This document shows positions 23,095-35,745 of a stretch of DNA of 64,000 nt, in pieces. The position numbers were made by a program, and so were the translations under genes. The notes beneath the pieces were generated by a model, which did not search any database, had not been told where the DNA came from, and saw only the letters and a program-made list of their open reading frames with translations. Source of the stretch: Lunularia cruciata (taxonomy: Eukaryota; Streptophyta; Marchantiopsida; Lunulariales; Lunulariaceae); NCBI GenBank assembly GCA_948567375.1, contig OX419761.1, positions 59,336,501 through 59,400,500 of the forward strand, read 5' to 3'. Position 1 is the stretch's first letter. The number at the start of each line of letters is the position of its first letter.

Positions 23095-24510
23095 GTGGAT
23101 GACCTTCCATTACTAGGAGATCCACAGGTGGCATTTGGTATACTCTTTTCCAGTATTGCTCGTCGACCGTCATATCTCATCTGTACAGTTCTCACTCACC
23201 GTACTTCCTATCTCGTCCGAGAGCATTTGATAGGAGGATTATGGGAGTCTTTGGTGATATTATTGGACCAGGGACCTTTGAGTGTGTGAGGGACCTTTGA
23301 GTGTGTGACAGGGGATTTGGCACGTAGACAGACGGCTCTGCCGATCTCATGTGGTGGGGTTGGCTTGTTTTCTATGGAGGAGACGGCACCTATAGCGTTT
23401 TTGGGTAGTTGTGCTCTCTCGGCACCTCTACTTTCCTTTCATTTTGTGGTTGCTGATAGGCCGGTTTTGGAGACTTATGTGACAGAGGTGGAGGGAGGAT
23501 CCTTTTCTTTCGAGACGTTATTGCGGCAGACGAGAGATAGTCTATCCCCACGAGCACGAGAGGATTTTCTATCATTTGCTTCACTATCATCAGATTGGAC
23601 TAGAGGTTTACATTCTTCCTTGATGGAGTGACAGTGTGAGCATACGCTACATTCTCTCTTAGTCGACTCGTCCATTCCTCAGGCTACTAGAGCACGTCTG
23701 TGCTCTTGCTCCGGCAAGGGTGCAGGTTCTTGGATCCTAGCTCGACTGTGCATTAGGGTTTTCCGACTCGCACCAGCTACTTTCTCTACAGCGATGAGGT
23801 TTTGCCTAGGTTTGGTCCACCCATCTGCACCTTCATTACTCACTTGTGAGTGTGGCTCTACATTAGATGCAGCAACGGTCCACATGACACGGTGTCCTTT
23901 TGGAGGACAGAGGATAGCTACCCATGATGCCATTAGAGACATAGTGTTTGCTATGGCACGAGAGAGTGGATACTTGGCTTGGAGTGAGCATTCATATGCC
24001 TTGCAGACGACACGTGTCATGGCAGACTTATACTTGGTCCGAGATGATCAGGTGACAATAGCGGATGTCGTGGTTATGGACCCTACGCGGGATACCGTTT
24101 TGGAGGGAGTGATTACCCATCCCCCTGGATGGGCGGCAAGTGCAGCAGCAGGTTGCAAGGTCTCCAAGTATAGGAGCATGCAGCAAGGTCACCTCTTTGT
24201 TCCTCTAGCCTTGGAGTTATATGGAGCGATGGACACGGCATTTGACACATTTGTCAAGGAGTGCGCGAGAGCTTATCATGTTAGGCATCAAGGGGTACCA
24301 CTCTCACTCTCATACTTTGTTGCATACTTTAGACAGTGTGTGTCCATTGCTCTAAAGAGTGCAATGGCTGATGCAATCCATAGGAGAGCAATCACATTAG
24401 GTGATGTTTCTTTGGATGCTCCTGTTGTGTGTAGACCGTACGACTTGCATAGCTTGGATATCTTAGGTGCGTTAGGGCAGATTTCTCATACAGACTCTAT
24501 TGGGGCTTAG
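23095..24510 (+). pseudogene. RT C-terminal region and restriction-like endonuclease of the REL element
   Basis: The 3' part, 23794-24510 (238 residues), is a clean open frame. It has CECGSTLDAATVHMTRC (CX1CX8HX4C zinc motif), then THDAIRDIV, then a core reading ADLYLVRDDQ and IADVVVMDP, resembling the R2-type order of zinc motif, (R)HD helix and PD...D(V)V nuclease strands. A lysine-bearing helix follows (CKVSKYRSM). Upstream, 23305-23631 is open (LPISCGGVGLFS, APIAFLGS). Breaks: a stop at 23287 next to a short duplication of GGGACCTTTGAGTGTGTGA, and a TGA at 23629. Confidence 0.78.
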
Positions 24511-24596
24511 CTCCATGTTACCTTTTTTGTCTCTCCCTTGTACGGCTTGATGGGGTCTTCCCATCCTTCATTTTTCCTACGCGGTCACCTTTTTTC
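24499..24596 (+). other. 3' UTR of the REL element with conserved hairpin
   Basis: From the last codons (…TATTGGGGCTTAG) through TACGGCTTGATGGGG and CCTACGCGGTC, this block recurs almost identically at 62062-62158. It holds the hairpin GATGGG-gtctt-CCCATC (24549-24565). In R2-like elements, structured 3' UTRs are recognised by the element's RT; that role here is inferred. Confidence 0.75.
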
Positions 24597-24600
24597 CAAT

Positions 24601-25560
24601 TTTACGGGCAGAGCCTTGAGAGTTTTAAGTCTTTCTACTGATACCCATCAAACTTTGTTACTCTATAAATGAATGGTTCTGTAGCAAGTTTTATGGGTAT
24701 CAAAAATTGCTTTACGGGCGGGAGTGTTCAAGTTTCAATTTTTGACTTGACTTTACGGGACTTCATTATTGAGATTCGTGACTTAATTAGTGACTCATGT
24801 ATGCACGATTAGATGTTAATGCTAACTATCCATCCGGATTATGCCAAATGGAGGAGGGGCGAGAGATGAATGAATAAGCACTCATCTAGTCCAATTTGGA
24901 ATTTTTGTGTCACCACCCCCCCCCCTCCCCCAAATTCCATAGAGTAATGAATAAGCACTCATCTAGTCCAATTTGAAACTTTTGTGTCACTCCCAGCTGT
25001 TTCGTCAAGAATTTCTCGTGGCCTTGTGAGGATGGTTTCAATTCTATACATGTGTATTATGGTGAATGTCTTAGATCATTGAGTAAACAAGCTGCTCATC
25101 AGCGGCATAGCTAGTAATACAAGTTGTTTGCAAATTGAAATTAAAATTTGGATTTTTTAGTGAAATAGGAATCCCATTCTCCCATTCAAGCTCTCGAGTC
25201 CATTGATTGCGGCAAACAAACTCAATTTGCACCTTTCCCCCTCTCCCTCTTTGATTTCAAGAAGTACTCGAGATGATGGTTGCATCAGTTCCAATATCCG
25301 AAGTGACAAGCAAATGATCAAAGAGTACCAATATCCAGAGTGACAAGCAAAGGATCAAAGGGTGGCTCAAATGTAGCAGTTCATATACCCGTGAGCAGTA
25401 GTAGCAAAGCAACCAAGGGCAAAGATGACTGATTTAGAATGGTTTCTCACAACCATGCACAAATACTGAACTATTTGGACGACCCCAAACACTTCCATCA
25501 AATTCATGGTATGCATAGTATAAAACCAATCTAGAAAAGTACAACATTTAGTTATATAGT
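24601..25560. other. no gene recognised; short tandem repeats
   Basis: Includes two direct repeats. A 77-base period (ATGAATAAGCACTCATC at about 24870 and 24947) is separated by a long C-rich run near 24910-24925. A 39-base period (GTGACAAGCAAA...GATCAAAG) lies at about 25300-25360. No coding signal is evident. Confidence 0.5.
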
Positions 25561-28550
25561 CACTTACTTGGTCATGCACGAGAGAGGATTTCCACCTTCT
25601 CTTAACGGTGAGAGGGTTTACAAAAATAGGCTTGATACATTAAATCCTATAAGGATACCCAAGAATAGAATACAATTGCACTAGAGAAGGTATCACCCCA
25701 AAAGACTTGAAACAAGGATGGAGAACAATCAAGAACAAAGTGAACCGTCTTTATCCACATTTTGAGAGAATGGATTTAATGTTGTGAAGTAGAGCTAATA
25801 TAACTCCTCCAACTTTGGTCAATATTGGTGGTAGTATTGAAGATAAATTTTGAATCATAGATGGAACATGCTTGGATACACATGACGAATTGGGAGAAAA
25901 TACTACACTCTATTCAATTCTGGTTAGCATCTCAAGCACCCTAAGGCTCTTAGAAGACCCATTGAATATGTTTGAAGAGGAAGATCTAAATTGCAAGTAT
26001 ACATTTGGAAATTGTGAGTGTAGATCAAGAAGAGTTCATGAGAATGTCAATTGATGCTTCATGGGAGAAAATGCAAAAGAATAATATCTTTTGAGGAGAG
26101 CCAAGGAGCATCACTAGAGTCATAGGAGTAGTAGAAGGTAACCACTCTAGAGGAATTCTTGATGAAACAAGAGAAGAAGAGAGTCAAGAAGACATTATGA
26201 AAGAGCAAACAAGAGAGCATCCAGGGAGAAAGAGGAGTTGAAGATTAGAGATGAAGCTTCCAAAGAGAAGGATGGTGATCTTAAAAAGAGAAGGAAAATT
26301 TCTAAAGTTGTAAAGATTACACCTCCACTTGCCTCTTTGTCACAGATTTAGCTAGCCATAGCAAACTGAAAAGTGACTTTTTGGAATCAAGGAAGAGGTA
26401 TAAAATAGTTGAGATTGAAGCACAACAAGTTGCAAAGATAGAGAAACACAAGAGAAAAGTTGCGGCAGAGAATATTTTTAGAATCAAGAAAATCCGGTCC
26501 AACATAGAAAGGTTATGCATAAAAAGAGAGGCAAAATCAAAATGGTTTTATTCCATAACCATTGAACTAGCCTAGGCTGGGAAGACACTCAAGGAGATCA
26601 AAACTATTATTACCAAATTATTTGGTATAGATTCACATCCTTATGATAACTCTAGTAACAATTATAGTGTGTCTCCAAGTTCCATGTACCAGATTATATG
26701 CCAAATCTCACGAGTTGGAATGAGAGTGAAGAATAGTAAAAACTCTTAGAGGTTTCACAAGTTGGAATGAGAGTGAAGATTAGTGAGAGCTCTTAGAGGT
26801 TTGGTATGATTTATTTTTTCCATTGTAAACTGATTATTATATAAAGTTTACTTGTTATGCTTCTCCATGGCAATGCATCTTTATATTATATGTTTTCTCC
26901 ATGGAAATATTTCTTTATATGCAAAATGGATGGAAATAGTAGTGGGGACATTTATATAACATCATTGTAGTGTTTCTTGGTTACAAATCTTCTACTTCTT
27001 GATCAAGCCAAAACAACTACTATAACAAGATTGCAATGTCTACCATACAAATAAGATTGTGTGGTTTGCATAGTTAATGCATTAGGTGTAAACTTTCTTG
27101 CATGCATAACTTGTTTGTGTGGAATGCACAAAAGGATAAAGTTTATGTTAACATTTATGATCTTATGTGAACATTTGAAGGTATAGTCTTTGCATAAAAG
27201 ATAGACCGATGCTACTTATTGATCAAATTGGATCCTTGAGAATTAGCATAATGTCTATTTGGATTCTTGAGGAATCAATAGAAGGCCACATTAGGACTGT
27301 TCAGCATTGGGATTGTTGTCTAACCATCGGACCAATAACATTAGAAAAAATCATCATGAGAATCTCCTAAGTAAGAATGAGTGCATCAATGCCTTTTTGG
27401 ACAATTTTCTTCTGAGCTATTGGACCAATAAAGTATAAAACATCATCTAAAGTAATAAGAAGTCCATCAAAGCTCAAGCAAGTAGTGATGCAAGTATAAA
27501 ATTTGAAGTTTACAATATACCAAAGAGTAAAATATATGAAAATGAAGTGTATAACATACCCAAAGACCATAGGTTAGGCCTAAACTCCCAATGTGATAAG
27601 TTTTAGCCACTATGTATATAGTCCATGTAAATCTATGGTACATGATGCTCTAAGGAATCATGTATGTAAGCACCAACATAAGATAGGCCTAATAAAAAGA
27701 GGACTATAACACTACATCCATCTCCTCTCTCAAAGATGCATCTCAAGCTAATTGATGCTCACCCTAAAAGATCATAAGGCTTAGAACTATAATCACTCAA
27801 TCTACTTGTGGTCCACTCTCCTTTTAAGAATTTAATAGTAGGAAGTGTGGAGGTTGTAGATCTATCTAGAGGTGCTACAAGGAGTTGAAATAATTATATA
27901 TATGAAGTAAAAAGGGTAGCAATAGATGAAAACCTAGGAGAATGTATAGCTCCATGAGGATGATTCCTACAATAAGGCAAAGCATCAATATCCATGCATA
28001 ATATATCTTGGATTGATAAACCTAATGAAGTAAATGTACCATGGGGTCTAACCATAAAATCTCTATACTATTAAAATATCCATCTCTCTCAACAAGGCAT
28101 GCCATCAAATGTGAACAAATATGTATTCTAATTGGTAGGTAACCAAGATTCTATATAAAATGCAATAGAATTATACATGATATAAATACTCTAGATAAGC
28201 TCATCCTTTTTGTCAATTGAGTGAGTCTATGTACCTCATTGCTCAAAGATGCCTTCTACTCTTGATGCCACATGTGGTAAGTACTTAAAATACTCAGAGG
28301 TGGTGCAATATCCTTCCTAGTGTAAGGTCTCTAAGATACAATATCTTTCCCTATATGCAAATAAGGCTCCTCTCTTGGCCCCACTATGAGAGTCAACCAA
28401 GTCTGACTAAAACAAGTGGCTTGACCAAGCAAAGATGATAATCTCTGAACAAATGAAGCTCTAGCACATGATGCACTCTAGTAGAAGAAGTTGAAGTCAA
28501 TTTAGCTCTAGTCTCCACTCTAGTCTTGGACCTCTCTCTCTCTCAAATCC
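25561..28550. other. AT-rich region with no recognised gene
   Basis: Short plus-strand open pieces (for example 25872-26054 and 26381-26575, lysine/arginine-rich and possibly coiled coil) read like decayed coding sequence of an old element. I cannot name any domain. No LTR of families Q or R is found in this interval. Confidence 0.45.
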
Positions 28551-28559
28551 TAATTGGAC

Positions 28560-29260
28560 TCTTGGTTTGATTCCCCATATGCACTAGATCTACCTCTCTT
28601 CAATGGCCTACCCCACTCTTAGTTTGAGTCCCTACATTAATAGGAAGAAAACTCCAATGGTATTATAATATCTCTACCTCAAGCCACTCTCTAGACTCCT
28701 TAAGAGCGTCATCATATGCTAACCTCAAAGGATCAAGTTGAGTATCAAGTCCTCACTTCATGTAGGGTAATTTGGATCCTCTCCAATAGCTCCATAGTAA
28801 TGGTAAACTCTCTCATATACCATATCTCTTGAACTCTATATGCCTCTCCCATCTCCACCCTATGTGTAATAAGTCCATCCAACTTAGCCAAAATCTCTCA
28901 ACTTTCACTCTCACAACTACCTCTCTTCTTAATAACTCAAACTAATTCTACTAACCTATGATAAGTATTACTCTTTTCTAGACAATGATGCATCTTCTGT
29001 TTTGCTAATCTACTATCCCTCTCAAATAAACATGTTCATATAATTGGAACTACTCCACCCTCTCAACTAGGATATTCTTTTGCTTGGCTAGCCTACTCTT
29101 TCTCTCACATAAAAGGTGCTCTTCTAGCCTAATATGCTCTTCTCTCTCTACTAGTCTCTCCTCTCATGCTAAGCCAATCTACTCTCCATCTCACTATGCA
29201 AGTGCTCCTCTTTGGGTATACTCTCATGTAGTGAGTTGGTGGCTCAACCTCAACTCTCCA
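28560..29260 (-). pseudogene. relic encoding a charged coiled coil, unknown
   Basis: The minus strand reads Glu/Arg/Lys/Leu-rich text with regular hydrophobics (EEHLHSEMESRLA, REKSILG, STFYVREK) broken by many stops. This is the composition of a long coiled coil, as often found in gag-like or accessory proteins of large plant LTR elements. No family is recognised. Confidence 0.4.
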
Positions 29261-31349
29261 TGGAATGGGTCATCATGATGTAATGGGGAATCATAGTGCT
29301 CATGGGGATGTAATGTAATGGATCATCATGGTGCTCAAGGAGGTTTGGGAAGGGGAAGAGAGAAATGTACATAAGAACTCAACCATATCAAACCAGATAA
29401 AAAAAACCATATAATTGCATTCATAATCCATCATATGATGCACCATCATATCAATGTATAAATCAATATACATGTAGAAGTAGAAGTGTAACACTCTAAG
29501 ACAAACTCAATACGTCTTCTGAAGTAAACTCTTACTCACCTTGTGCATCATCATCAAGTGCAAGCAAAACCTCCTCCATATCATCATAGATGTAAACCTC
29601 CTCCTCTACATCTCCACTACTCTATACAATCTTATTCTCACTCACAACTCCACTCTCCATGAACAAGTAAGTGAGAACCTGTCCCAAGTGCATCACACAA
29701 TAACATCTATCATCTGGGTAGCAAAGTTGCCTTTGGATTACAACAAGCTTTTTCTCAATAGCCAATAACATAAGCTCATCCCAATGGTAGTCCACTAGAG
29801 TAGATCTTTGTGGTACCCATGTTTTATTGTTTTTGGTTGCTTTTAGAGAAGAAGTGAATTGTGAACTAAAGCCAAATGGAAAAAAGAAGAGAAAAATTAT
29901 GTGTTTGGACCCAAGGAAGTTGACTTTGTCTTAGAGGAAGAAGGACTCGGATTAGATTGGAAGGATGATAGACCCAAAGTAAGGTTACTTTGCATCAAAA
30001 TGATCAACCCAATCCAAAGACACCTTAACAACTTTAACTCCGGCCACACCAACCAAGAAGGTACATTCAGTAAGAATGGTTGCTTTGTGTTAGGATAAAT
30101 TTGAGAGTGATATGAATAAGGCATGTAGAATGTGGGAGTTTCAATTGAGGCTCAATTGAAGAATAAATGAAAATCAGAAAAGTATAAAATTGAGACTTTG
30201 TTGAGGGAATTCAGCAATGTTGAAGTGCTATCTTGTTCCTGTAAAGAGTTGTCCTAAAGGAGTTAAAATCAAGAGCCGAGTCACGGGATTAATTTGTGAG
30301 AGACCAAGAGTTAGAGAGCATATGATGCCAATGAAGGGTAGCAAACTGGTTCCTGCACTTGCAATGCAGAATCCAAAGACTAGACATGGTAGCTAGGATC
30401 AAACTCTTGAGCCAACTTTTGATCACATTTTTGGCCTAGAACTAGAACTTGAGTTTTCTAGGTTTCATGGTAAAAATTGCTACCAATAATTGTATAGATG
30501 GTCCTAAGGTGGAGGACAAAAGAGGAAATCCAACTTGATGCACTGAGTTGGATTAGAGACTTGAATTGGGGAGAGAAGCAAGAAAAGTGATAGGAATCAC
30601 CTTCTATTAGAAGTGTGATCCTGCAAAAGAGACTGAAGAGTTTAAGAGTACCTTTAGTGCACCTTGCACAAAGAATTGTTATAAGGTAGACACTTATAAG
30701 GATGAGATGAAGTATTATTAGGGCTTTGATGGCTATGATGAAGCCGGAGCAAACCACCTATGTTACAAAGCAACATGTGGTTTTCTTTCACCTCATGTTT
30801 GCAGGTGAGAAAGTGAATTGAGCAAAGTGCCTCTACTAGAGAACAAGATAGATGATCATAAATTGGAGGATAGGCTTGCCACCCCATTACTTTGTTTCAT
30901 TTGTAGCATATCTATATTTGAGTTTGAACCTGCTCAACTCCAAAGAAAAGAAGAAGATGGTGTTGCACTTTCATCTAGATCTTCATTGAGATGCAAATGA
31001 AGACAAGAGACATTACATGGCATAGATTAAAGAAGGAAATAATTAATTTGCCAAAATCAGACATGAGAAGATAGTGTCAATCTCCATTATGAGGTTGAGG
31101 AAGCAAAGTTTACCCAAGGATATGGTGTTCTTGATGAAGAGGAGGAAAACTTGGAGACTAAACCCAAGGTACAAAATGGTGGTGGTTGATTTTTTGTTAG
31201 GAGCTGAGTCGGAGGCACAAGAAAAATCCAACTATGGGGATTTTGAAGAAGAAGAGCTCATTATAAAGAGTAAGGAGTCAAGCAATGGCAACCAAAGTGA
31301 ACTTGGGGTTCAATAGTCAATGCAAGAAGTGGCTGAGGAGGAGGATAGG

Positions 31350-31773
31350 TGTAAAAGACCAAAACCGAGGAGAGAAATAGGAGAATGGAAACTCACATTT
31401 GGGACACTTGAATGAGGGAAAACTCCAAATGCATAGCATGAGCTTCGGCCTTGGTATTTATAGGTAGCATACAAGACTCTTGAAGCTTCTCAAGAAGCTT
31501 CCTTGAGCCGCTTTCTTGGAGTGCAAGCCAAGTTAACTAGGAAGCTTCTCAAGAAGCTTCTTTCTAGAAGTTGCCTACTTGGCGTGCAAGCTAAGCTAGT
31601 TAGAAGCTTCTAGAAGCTTCCTTCTAGAAGCTACCTGCTTAGGGCGCAAGTTAACTAGTTGGGAAGCTTTCCAAGAAGCTTCTTAGATGCTTCTAGAATA
31701 TTCTAGGCTATTTTGTCTTATTCTCTACTTTGTAAGCCCGACTAACTTCATCTCTAAACTCCATATTGTTACA
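31350..31773 (-). repeat. solo LTR of family Q, copy Q2
   Basis: TGTAAAAGACC ... ATATTGTTACA on the plus strand (minus sense), 424 bp. It is flanked by the perfect 5-bp duplication ATAGG (31345-31349 and 31774-31778). No primer binding site or polypurine tract adjoins it, so it is a true solo LTR. TATA box at 31455-31462 (minus). It has the best heat-shock arrays: 31603-31620 is four alternating units (GAAGCTTCTAGAAGCTTC), and 31691-31703 is TTCTAGAATATTC. Confidence 0.94.
31603..31703 (-). promoter_or_regulatory. heat-shock-element array in LTR Q2
   Basis: 31603-31620 carries four perfectly spaced nGAAn units in alternating orientation, extended by TTCTAGAA at 31622-31629. 31691-31703 is a further three-unit site. 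All lie upstream of the minus-strand TATA box at 31455-31462. The motif match is direct; binding by heat shock factors is inferred. Confidence 0.6.
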
Positions 31774-33300
31774 ATAGGGAGTTCCATATGGAGATTGAGT
31801 GCATCAAAGGAGGAGACACCCAATACCTAGAATTACCTAAAGTTGATGTCTTGGAAGAATGTGATGAAGAGCCAAGAATAGTATTTCAAAGAGGGGTGAG
31901 ATCACAAAGAAGTATGCAATCTTTGAGTGTAGGACCAAGTTGAGCCAAAGAAGATGAAGAAAGCTTGGAGGAGGTCAACCTGAACGTAAGGAGATGAAGA
32001 CTATGGGTAAGGCATCAATAGAAGCATTCCCTGCCAAAGACAACGACAAGGATGAGTTCAGAGCAGTGAGCTATTTATCAAATGTCGTATGCACTTTACT
32101 AGTGCATTTGTAGGAGAAGGAAGAAAGAGATGAAGAAAGATCATCTGGAGGTGCAGGATGAGCTTCAGGTGGTGAATCATTTGAGTGATGAAGTCCTATG
32201 GTTGAAGGAACAATTGACCTAATGTGAGGAAGAAGCCAAAGTACTTTTGGTTCATGTGGTGATTCATAAACAAAGTCTGAAAGATTTGCAAGAGATTTTG
32301 AGAAGCATGGAGGTGTTCTAGAATGTCAAAAAGAAGACTTGAGGGAGAAAAAGGTGACATTTGAGAAACTGAAGGAATGATGCTAAACTTGAAGTAATAC
32401 ACTCCAAGAACAAAGCATTGGTGTTTGAACAAGCAGCAGAGGAATTAAGATCAATTGTAGCAAAGAAAAATTGGGCCAGGCAATGGGAATTGGCAAGCAA
32501 AGGATGTGAAGAAGAGCTATTGTGAGATTTGATCAAGCGCTCAAAAGTTCAAGTATTTACAAGTACATGTGACTTTGGGTGAGTTACTTGAGTTAGCTAA
32601 AGAAGTTAGAGTACAAAAGGAAGAAATAATTAGTATAATGATGACTTTAGTCTCAATTTAGGCTAAAGATATATGATAGAAGTAGATGAAGATGTAGAAG
32701 TAGTAGCTGAGATGAAGGAGGAACTTGTAAGTAATTTGGATGTAGAAGCTAAAGTAGAAGTAGATGTCAGATTGGATTAAAAGCAATAGATTTGAGATCT
32801 AAAGTGGTAGAATGTTGATTTAGATCTAGAGATTGATAGGTGGAAATTGAAGTGGTCTTGGTAGTTTTTCATTTGTTAAATTCTCTGCCTATTTAAAGCA
32901 ACCATTTGCAATGCATTGTATTAAGTATTATATTTTGAATTTTGAGTAAAGCAAAGCATTGACACTCAATGCTCATTATTTTAGCTTAATTTTGGATATC
33001 AATCTACTATGTGTGGTTGTGAGTGTGTGGGGAAGTTTGTATAGTCAAAGAGTGTTAGATGCTAGATTCTACACTTTTGATTCCATTTTGTGTGTTTGAT
33101 CTTGAGTGGATAACAAGTGAAGCAATGCTTTGACAAATTTGTGAAAGATTGTAGTGTGGTAGTATTCTACATTTGTGATTATAGGTGTTGGATTGATGTA
33201 AAGTTCTTTGATTGAGGAAGTTGTACCTTCAATGGAGGCGTAGAATACAATTCTAAGGCAAAGTTACTTCATGGTGAAGTAGCCTTCTTCAAAGCAACTG

Positions 33301-33924
33301 AATCATCATAATCAATATCAATTTGGAGAGATTTGAAGAATTGTGATTTATGAGTGATGTTAATTTGTGACAATTTTACAAGTTGAGAGCTTGTTACTCT
33401 CTTTTGCGTATGGTTTCTACCCAAGAGGCTAAAGATGAAATCAAGACAAACTGAGTTGTCACATTTTACTTTGTATTTGACCATTCTTGACTAGTATCTC
33501 TATGGGAACAAACGATTACTCATCAATCATTGCAAAATTGATACTTGTTGGGTTGTCATAATCTTGTTATCTTCTCTTCACTATGAGAATGATGTTCCCA
33601 TGTACCATCTTGTGACATTGTGCTAGGATAAGAAATGAACATAATGGCTGGAAAAAAAGACCTAGATGTAAGATATGTATATTGTTTAGCTAGATATCCT
33701 AGTTGTCTATAACCGGAAACCAATCTTCTACCAAGCTCTATGGATCAGTTTTCTTCCTCTATGTACTCCCCAAGGGAAAATAAATGCTTGTTTTATCAAA
33801 GCTGCATTGAAAACTATATCTCTCCCTCTAACTCTCTTGCTATGAGTGTCTTGGTCCCAAGTGATAGCAAACTTCTTACAAAATGCAACCTATAGTAAAC
33901 CATGTCAATACCAAAAAGCATGTT
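33301..33924. other. no gene recognised
   Basis: AT-rich sequence between the unknown coding relic and LTR Q3. No coding signal, LTR ends or repeats could be assigned. Confidence 0.4.
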
Positions 33925-34378
33925 TGTAATAATATGGAGTTAGTAGATGAGTTAGTTGAAGCTAATGAGTTAGTAGGCTAATGAGTTAGTAGGCTAATGA
34001 GTTAGTAGGCTAAGCTAAATATAACAAAATTAAAGTAAAACTAGACTAAGAATGTACTAGATGCATTGAGGAAGCTTGTGGGTAGAATATTTTATAAGCA
34101 CCCATGAAGCTTCTAAGAACTTTTCAATGGTAGAGTAACTTGCATGCCAAGTTGGCAGCAAACTTAGCTTGTATGCCAAGTAAGAAGCTAGCTTAGCTTG
34201 AACTCCAAGAAAGGTGGCTCCTAGAAGGAGCCTTCCTTAGGAGCCTTGAACCCAAGTTATCTACAAATACTCGAGCCAAGTTCAAGCTAGGCATTTGGAG
34301 TTTCTTTCACTTGAGAATCCAAGTGTGATCTTCCACTCTGGTCTTCCCTTCTCTTATCTCTCTTGTTGGTCTTTTACA
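33925..34378 (+). repeat. 5' LTR of family Q, copy Q3
   Basis: TGTAATAATATGGAG ... GGTCTTTTACA, 454 bp, followed by TTGGCATCAAAG, a mutated primer binding site. It contains three copies of a 16-bp tandem repeat (CTAATGAGTTAGTAGG, from 33962). Heat-shock spacing is decayed here: GAAGCTTC at 34106-34113 is followed by GAA at a three-base gap. The TATA-like box is TACAAATA (34262-34269). Confidence 0.88.
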
Positions 34379-35745
34379 TTGGCATCAAAGAAAGAATGTG
34401 ATGGTTATAATTTATGGATCACCAAATCCATTTCCCCAAAACCATTAGGATTTCCATGTCCATGTACTACCAAACTATCATTTCATGCTTTGGGCAAATT
34501 TTTTTGAATATGATTACCTTATCTGATGAACCATTAATACTTACAATTTTAACTTACAAGGATCAATGTGCATGTTTCATCTATGTCTAACCTTAGATAA
34601 TTACAAGTATACAGTTTGATAGAGTAGTAGCCATGACAGTGATGCACGGAGTTATCATCAATATGCAACAAAAAATTGAGCACCTTATTTGATTGTTGGA
34701 AGAAGAGATCATCAATATCAAGAGCATGTAGAAAGAGTAACATTTTGAGAAGGAAAAGAGTGCTGGTTTCCAACACCAAAGGTATTTGAAGGCAAGAATC
34801 TCCCATGTATAATGGAGAATTTTGTGTTTGATTGCAAATGTTATTTTGAAGCCACAAATTTTCAAGATGAACAAAAACAAATTCTTTTGGCTTCAAGCCA
34901 ATTAGATGGTATGGCAAAACTATGGTGGTAATTCTAGGAGAAGCAAGCTCAATGGCAATTTCTTACTCCAATCTCAACATGGGAAAAATTCAAAGGGCAA
35001 TAATTAGGAGATTCCAAACAATAAATATTGCATAAGATAGATTGGTGGAATTAAAGAAAATTGGTTTTATGAGGAACTACATTACTCCATTCCAAAACAC
35101 CAAAATGTGAATTTTAGAGATACTAGAAGGTGAAGCTCTAGACTAATTTATGAGGGGTTTGAAGTCATGCATCCAATTGGAAGTGACATTGTGGGAACTT
35201 AGACACTTGGAAGAAGCCATACAATTGGTTCAAAACTATGATTCCTTGGTTACCATAACTTGGTCTTGACCTAGACCTTCACAAAACCAACCAACACACC
35301 ACACATGGGTGGAGGAGCTGACACCAATTGAGATTGATGCCGTCCAATGGATATTACTTGACACTACAAACAAAGAAAGAATGTAATAAAATGGTGGTTG
35401 ATTTTATTGTTGCCAAATTGAACATCATATTGCCAAATGTCCACTCAAGAATAGATGATCTTGACAAATTGCCCAAATGGAGCATAATGATCAAGGAAAA
35501 AAATTTCCAATAAGAGATATTGAGCCACCTATTGTGAACTTGATTAGTTTTAATGGGATTGAAGGCTCAACTATGCAAGTTTTTTTCATTTGCAAAGTAT
35601 GATATCTCATTGTGGTTGTAGGATTTTGGGAGTTCAAAGAATTGCATGTCCATACAATTAGCAAAAAAATTATGTATTCTTATCAAACTACTATTTGGAA
35701 GTAAATTGATGATAGAGGATGATAGAAAGGATTTTATACCTTACA
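34379..35745 (+). pseudogene. gag and start of protease of family Q, plus-strand copy
   Basis: Collinear with the minus-strand copy at 1-1490. It shows ENFVFDCKCYFEATNFQDE, SSQLDGMAKLWW, then GLKSCIQLEV near 35160. A damaged zinc-knuckle area lies near 35390-35440. SFNGIEGSTMQVFFICKV leads into the retropepsin near 35545-35650. There are many stops. The copy ends abruptly near 35745, where repeat S begins. Confidence 0.82.

Larger units (their letters stand above)
23085..24600 (+). mobile_element. 5'-truncated REL-type non-LTR retrotransposon, young copy
   Basis: Starts in the middle of the region C-terminal to the RT (DDLPLLGDPQVAFGILFSS, ARRPSYLI). It runs through a CCHC-like zinc motif and a PD-(D/E)XK-type endonuclease to a stop at 24508, then a 3' UTR. 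The RT catalytic core is missing, as expected from incomplete target-primed reverse transcription. The older copy at 1915-5000 retains the RT part and overlaps it collinearly. Confidence 0.82.
29880..33300 (+). pseudogene. unknown decayed coding region interrupted by a solo LTR
   Basis: Open pieces at 29901-30098, 30818-31000 and 31074-31316 precede the solo LTR at 31350-31773. Directly after it the text continues FHMEIECIKGGDTQYLELPK and EECDEEPRIVFQRG (31780-31915). Further on, 32150-32520 is coiled-coil-like (LKEQLT, HKQSLKDLQEIL, VFEQAAEELRSIVAKK). This looks like one long acidic/coiled-coil protein gene of a mobile element. I do not recognise it. Confidence 0.45.

Noticed and set aside
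23390-24020. Minus-strand open frames opposite the REL element
   Set aside because: They mirror the plus-strand endonuclease frame, which carries the recognisable motifs.
33962-34009. 16-bp repeats in LTR Q3 as a minisatellite locus
   Set aside because: Only three units, inside an LTR, and absent from the other family Q LTRs.
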